DNA from: Oscillospiraceae bacterium
Lineage (GTDB): Bacteria > Bacillota > Clostridia > Oscillospirales > Ruminococcaceae
Direction: 5' to 3'
Length of the DNA: 64,000 bases
NCBI GenBank assembly: GCA_021201135.1
Contig: JAJQGT010000006.1
Span: forward strand, 124,001-188,000
Shown piece by piece: positions 61,154 to 64,000 of this stretch; position 1 is the stretch's first letter; each line of letters starts with the position of its first letter. The notes beneath the pieces are model-generated. The model was not told where the DNA came from and made no database searches. It was given only the letters and a program-made list of their open reading frames with translations. Position numbers and translations under genes: made by a program.

Positions 61154-62238
61154 ACATATGCCTCACTGCCTATAAGCATTATCATTCCGGTTGAAATCAG
61201 AAACATCAGGGCGTATATAATGAGAAGTGTTACGCCGAGAGAATATACATCGCCTATTCCCCTCATAAGCGCGCTGAGTCTGTAGGAGCCGGTAATACTG
61301 CAAGTCCAGTCGAGGATTATAAACGTGATTCTGTAAACACACATAGTGATAATCGGAACTGCGAGAATTAGGACTATTATTACGATTCCAAGTGCACCGA
61401 CTGCCGAACGAAGGGTTCCAAGGCTTTGGCTTACAGCCTGATATGATTCGGATAATGACATTCCTACCAGAGGCACAAAGCTCGATACTAGGTATCTGCC
61501 TGCTCGCAGGAGAATGCTGTTGCCTGCCCTTCCTACTGTAGTCTGAAGCCCGATAACTCCCACAAATACTGTCATGATAACGCCGACGATATAGGTCAAA
61601 GCTCTTTTGAGTGTGCCTGTGAGATTCGGTAAATCGGGATTTATCGCCTGAGTGCAGGACATCACGAGCATACATACCAGAATGGGTTTCAGAACCTGTC
61701 CGGCAATCAGGGAGACGGCTTCGGAAGCATAGAGCACAAGAGCGTTATATGCGCCTGCTCCCGATGTGTTTCCCGATGCGGCGGTTATTGTGGCAAAAAT
61801 CGGTATATATGACGCCATAAATGTCTCCTGCGACTTCATGACGCTTAGCATATCGGAAAAAGATGAGATTATCATCGGAGTGATACACAAAAAGCATATG
61901 AGGGTGAAGACTTCACCATATATTCCCGAACGTTGAGAGATTGACATGACCACTTCGCTTACGAGCGATATAACCAACACGCAAATGAAGACACTTGCCG
62001 GCTTTTTCAGCGCAGATTTGAACGCCAAAGCGAAATAGTTGAGGATTAAACCTGCGGAGATATTTGAAATCGTTTCCGGGTTGGAAACGTCAACAGAGTT
62101 ATCTTCCAGAAAATCACCGGCACTATCTGTTTCTATCTCACTGAAATCTATTCCGAGCTCATTTTCATAATCGGTTGCGGTCACATTGATCGTCAGCAAT
62201 ATTAACATCAGTATAAACAGAATGATTTTTCTTTCCAT
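61150..62238 (-). CDS. spoIIIAE: Stage III sporulation protein AE
   Basis: A 362-aa polytopic membrane protein, the predicted transporter-like core of the SpoIIIA complex. An N-terminal signal-like helix, a short acidic loop and about seven to eight membrane helices are visible. Segments SFSDMLSVMKSQETFMASYIPIF and SSFVPLVGMSLSESYQ are typical. It lies between spoIIIAD and spoIIIAF. Confidence 0.94.
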   Translation of the reverse strand: MERKIILFILMLILLTINVTATDYENELGIDFSEIETDSAGDFLEDNSVDVSNPETISNISAGLILNYFALAFKSALKKPASVFICVLVISLVSEVVMSISQRSGIYGEVFTLICFLCITPMIISSFSDMLSVMKSQETFMASYIPIFATITAASGNTSGAGAYNALVLYASEAVSLIAGQVLKPILVCMLVMSCTQAINPDLPNLTGTLKRALTYIVGVIMTVFVGVIGLQTTVGRAGNSILLRAGRYLVSSFVPLVGMSLSESYQAVSQSLGTLRSAVGALGIVIIVLILAVPIITMCVYRITFIILDWTCSITGSYRLSALMRGIGDVYSLGVTLLIIYALMFLISTGMIMLIGSEAYV

Positions 62239-62241
62239 GCT

Positions 62242-62634
62242 TTATCCTAACTCCAGTATACTTTCAACAGCCTCTATGAAGCTTTTTATCAGCGGCAAAC
62301 AGATAACCGAAACAGCAACCCTGCCGGCGATGTCTATGACACTTGCGAGAGCACTTTCTCCGCAATCACGGCAACAGGAGGACGATATTTCGCAGACATA
62401 GCATATCCCCAGTACCCGAAAGACTATTGAGATATAGGAGCCGCTGACTTCGGAAATGCCGGCTAAGTTCCGAACCTCGTAAAGCACGTCCGAGATTGTG
62501 CCGATAATCGAAAACGCCACTGCCGCAACTCCGGCAATCGTAATGACGAGCGCTATATCCTGATTTGTAGGCTGAATTGTCTTCGCAATTATGGCAGTAA
62601 CTATACACAAAGCCGCTATAGCAAGAATGTCCAC
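62242..62634 (-). CDS. spoIIIAD: Stage III sporulation protein AD
   Basis: A 130-aa membrane protein, paralogous to SpoIIIAC in its N-terminal half (AALCIVTAIIAKTIQPTNQDIALVI). Three to four helices are predicted. The C-terminal end (SLICLPLIKS-like, then VESILELG) is typical. The start is 20 nt after spoIIIAC; the stop is 3 nt before spoIIIAE. Confidence 0.92.
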   Translation of the reverse strand: MDILAIAALCIVTAIIAKTIQPTNQDIALVITIAGVAAVAFSIIGTISDVLYEVRNLAGISEVSGSYISIVFRVLGICYVCEISSSCCRDCGESALASVIDIAGRVAVSVICLPLIKSFIEAVESILELG

Positions 62635-62654
62635 GTCCGTTGTCCGTTTCCAAG

Positions 62655-62849
62655 CTAAAATCCGAACGTGCTCTTGACCGTATCGAACAGCTCCGCAATT
62701 TCGCTTACGAGCATAAGCATTACAACGACCAATCCTGCGATTGTAATCATCAGAGCCTGCTCATCGCGCTCTGAACGCTTCATAAGCTGACTGAGCACTG
62801 CTACGATTATTCCTACTCCCGCAATCTTGAATATCAAATCAACATCCAT
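62655..62849 (-). CDS. spoIIIAC: Stage III sporulation protein AC
   Basis: A 64-aa protein with two membrane helices (DLIFKIAGVGIIVAVLSQLM and ALMITIAGLVVVMLMLVSEI), joined by the charged loop KRSERDEQ. Size and sequence match SpoIIIAC exactly in layout. It lies between spoIIIAB and spoIIIAD. Confidence 0.94.
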   Translation of the reverse strand: MDVDLIFKIAGVGIIVAVLSQLMKRSERDEQALMITIAGLVVVMLMLVSEIAELFDTVKSTFGF

Positions 62850-62858
62850 AAGCTACCC

Positions 62859-63347
62859 TCACATCAATACCAAACATATAACAATCCCTGAGAACGCTCC
62901 AAGGCAGAGATAAAGCTTTCTTTTGCCTGCAAGCTCATTTTCCATGACGATTCTGTCGCTTTTTATTTCGCCAAGTATGGTCTCAAGTCCCGATATCTGC
63001 GTTTCCGATTCGTACATTCCGAGAAATTCGGAGATTTTCATAAATGCGGATTCTGTGCTTTCACTCGCATTGCAAAGCGATTTCTTACAGGCTTTCAGGA
63101 AGCTTTCCGAAAAGCTGTCCGTAATCTTTGTAAAACCACTCGCATCAAATGCAGTGATATCCGAAAAGCATTTTTCGCAGAGCTGATAGACATCATAGGA
63201 ACCGTATTTAAGAAGTGCTTCCATTTGAAAAATTACGTCTTCAAGCTCTTTTGCAATCCGAATTTTTCGTCTTTCGCGATTGAGCTGTTCGTTGGAAATC
63301 AGAAAGCATGAGATTACGACAGCTGAATATAACAGAAGCCTAATCAA
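62859..63347 (-). CDS. spoIIIAB: Stage III sporulation protein AB
   Basis: A 162-aa protein related to GspF/T4P inner-membrane components. An N-terminal membrane helix, a helical soluble centre (ELEDVIFQMEALLKYGSYDVYQLC) and a C-terminal helix (LYLCLGAFSGIVICLVLM) fit SpoIIIAB. It overlaps spoIIIAA by 8 nt. Weakly conserved family; position makes the call firm. Confidence 0.92.
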   Translation of the reverse strand: MIRLLLYSAVVISCFLISNEQLNRERRKIRIAKELEDVIFQMEALLKYGSYDVYQLCEKCFSDITAFDASGFTKITDSFSESFLKACKKSLCNASESTESAFMKISEFLGMYESETQISGLETILGEIKSDRIVMENELAGKRKLYLCLGAFSGIVICLVLM

Positions 63348-64000
63348 TCTTTATAATCTCGTATTCGTAATTTCTTCCGAGAACTGCCGCATACTGAAAA
63401 GCATTTTCAGAAATAAGAGCCTTGACTATCCGCTTCTTCTTTGCTTCTTCAAGGCTTTCCGAATGTACGGCGGTAATCAGAGTAACTCCTGAGTGTAAAG
63501 CGAATTCAAGAGCCTGTAGCTCTTCTTCTGAGCCTATCTCATCTACGACTATCACATCAGGAGACATCACCCTTACCGCCGTCGAGATGCCGATATACTT
63601 GGGATAACCAACAAATACATCTGTAAGCTCTCCAATGTCGTTCTGGGCTATGTCCCTGTGGGTTGCCGAGATTTCGTTTTGCTCGTCTATGAGGGAAACT
63701 CTGTATCGGGAGCCTAAAATTCTTGTGGTGTCCCGAAGAAGCGTTGTTTTGCCGGTTGCAGGCGCCCCTATAATCAGAACCCCTGACGGCTTTGAACTCA
63801 CGCACATGTTTATAAGCTTCTCAGCAAAGCCTCTTTTTTCTCTTGCTATTCTTATATTAATCGAAGAGACATATTTGATTGTTTCGACGCTTCGTAAGTC
63901 GCTTACGTTTGTTACCGCGGTTCCGCAGATTCCTACTCTGTTGCCGCTTCCGACGGTTATGTAACCCATACACAGCTCTTTTGAGTAGCTGTGCAGAGAG
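63340..64000 (-). CDS. spoIIIAA: Stage III sporulation protein AA (N-terminus beyond window)
   Basis: Secretion-type ATPase thought to power the SpoIIIA-SpoIIQ channel. The frame is open to the window edge (SLHSYSKELC precedes the first visible Met at 63969), so about 220 residues are seen and the N-terminus is missing. Walker A is GAPATGKTTLLRD, an Asp-rich box follows (SLIDEQNEI), and Walker B is VIVVDEIGSEEE. The substrate segment GYITVGSGNRVGICG is typical. First gene of the operon; its sigma-E promoter lies outside. Confidence 0.95.
   Translation of the reverse strand, partial: SLHSYSKELCMGYITVGSGNRVGICGTAVTNVSDLRSVETIKYVSSINIRIAREKRGFAEKLINMCVSSKPSGVLIIGAPATGKTTLLRDTTRILGSRYRVSLIDEQNEISATHRDIAQNDIGELTDVFVGYPKYIGISTAVRVMSPDVIVVDEIGSEEELQALEFALHSGVTLITAVHSESLEEAKKKRIVKALISENAFQYAAVLGRNYEYEIIKID

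Overview
The window is chromosomal DNA from an anaerobic, endospore-forming Firmicute of the class Clostridia. The likeliest family is Oscillospiraceae/Ruminococcaceae; this is an inference from gene content and order, not from a database search. Evidence for spore formation is direct: spoIIGA-sigE-sigG at the left edge, spoIIIAA-AH at the right edge, and yunB, ylbJ, yqfC and yqfD between them. Two tandem GH30 lipoproteins and a minute NPTTG-type surface peptide suggest a plant-fibre-degrading gut organism. Base composition looks mid-40s percent GC and even throughout. I see no rRNA, tRNA, CRISPR array, insertion sequence or prophage.

Layout. 1-2.3 kb: spoIIGA (cut by the edge), sigE, sigG. 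2.4-3.6 kb: tyrS. 3.6-6.8 kb, minus strand: a membrane-anchored alpha/beta hydrolase, then a DnaD-like protein and a DnaC/DnaI-type loader. 7.0-10.0 kb: two GH30 glycosidases behind a promoter with a 16-bp palindrome. 10.1-11.6 kb: galE and the NPTTG peptide. 11.8-17.8 kb: ylbF-like, mutS, mutL, miaA. 17.8-25.6 kb: a cell-division cluster (HlyD-like protein, sepF, ylmH, divIVA) running into ileS, lspA and rluD. 25.6-34.2 kb: HAD phosphatase, split transketolase, yunB, ligA, gatCAB. 34.2-42.6 kb: ylbJ (minus), then yqfC, yqfD, phoH, ybeY, era, a 46-codon yqzL-like gene, recO and mutS2. 42.8-43.8 kb: a XerC/D-type recombinase. 43.9-64 kb, minus strand: a Gly/Arg/Pro-rich small protein, a PRK06851-like ATPase, manA, a U32 protein, mltG, a DJ-1 protein, recN, argR, nadK, tlyA, dxs, ispA, xseB, xseA, a TsaD paralogue, nusB, asp23 and spoIIIAH-AA.

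How the genes work together. Most are housekeeping operons with overlapping stop and start codons. SigE and its activating protease are made before and at septation. SigG is made in the forespore, and the SpoIIIA proteins and several sigma-E-type membrane proteins support the engulfed forespore. The sigE-sigG junction carries the clearest regulatory device: a 20-bp stem whose right arm holds the sigG ribosome-binding site and whose left arm overlaps a sigma-F/G-like promoter. Read-through mRNA from sigE should hide the sigG start, while mRNA from the local promoter should not.

No wholly new multi-gene system could be demonstrated. The least explained parts are the NPTTG micro-peptide, the GGRGPG-repeat protein with its repeated CTTGATT motifs, the PRK06851-like ATPase, the TsaD paralogue, and the HlyD-like protein encoded beside sepF/divIVA without a transporter. 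No gap without a gene exceeds about 230 bases.
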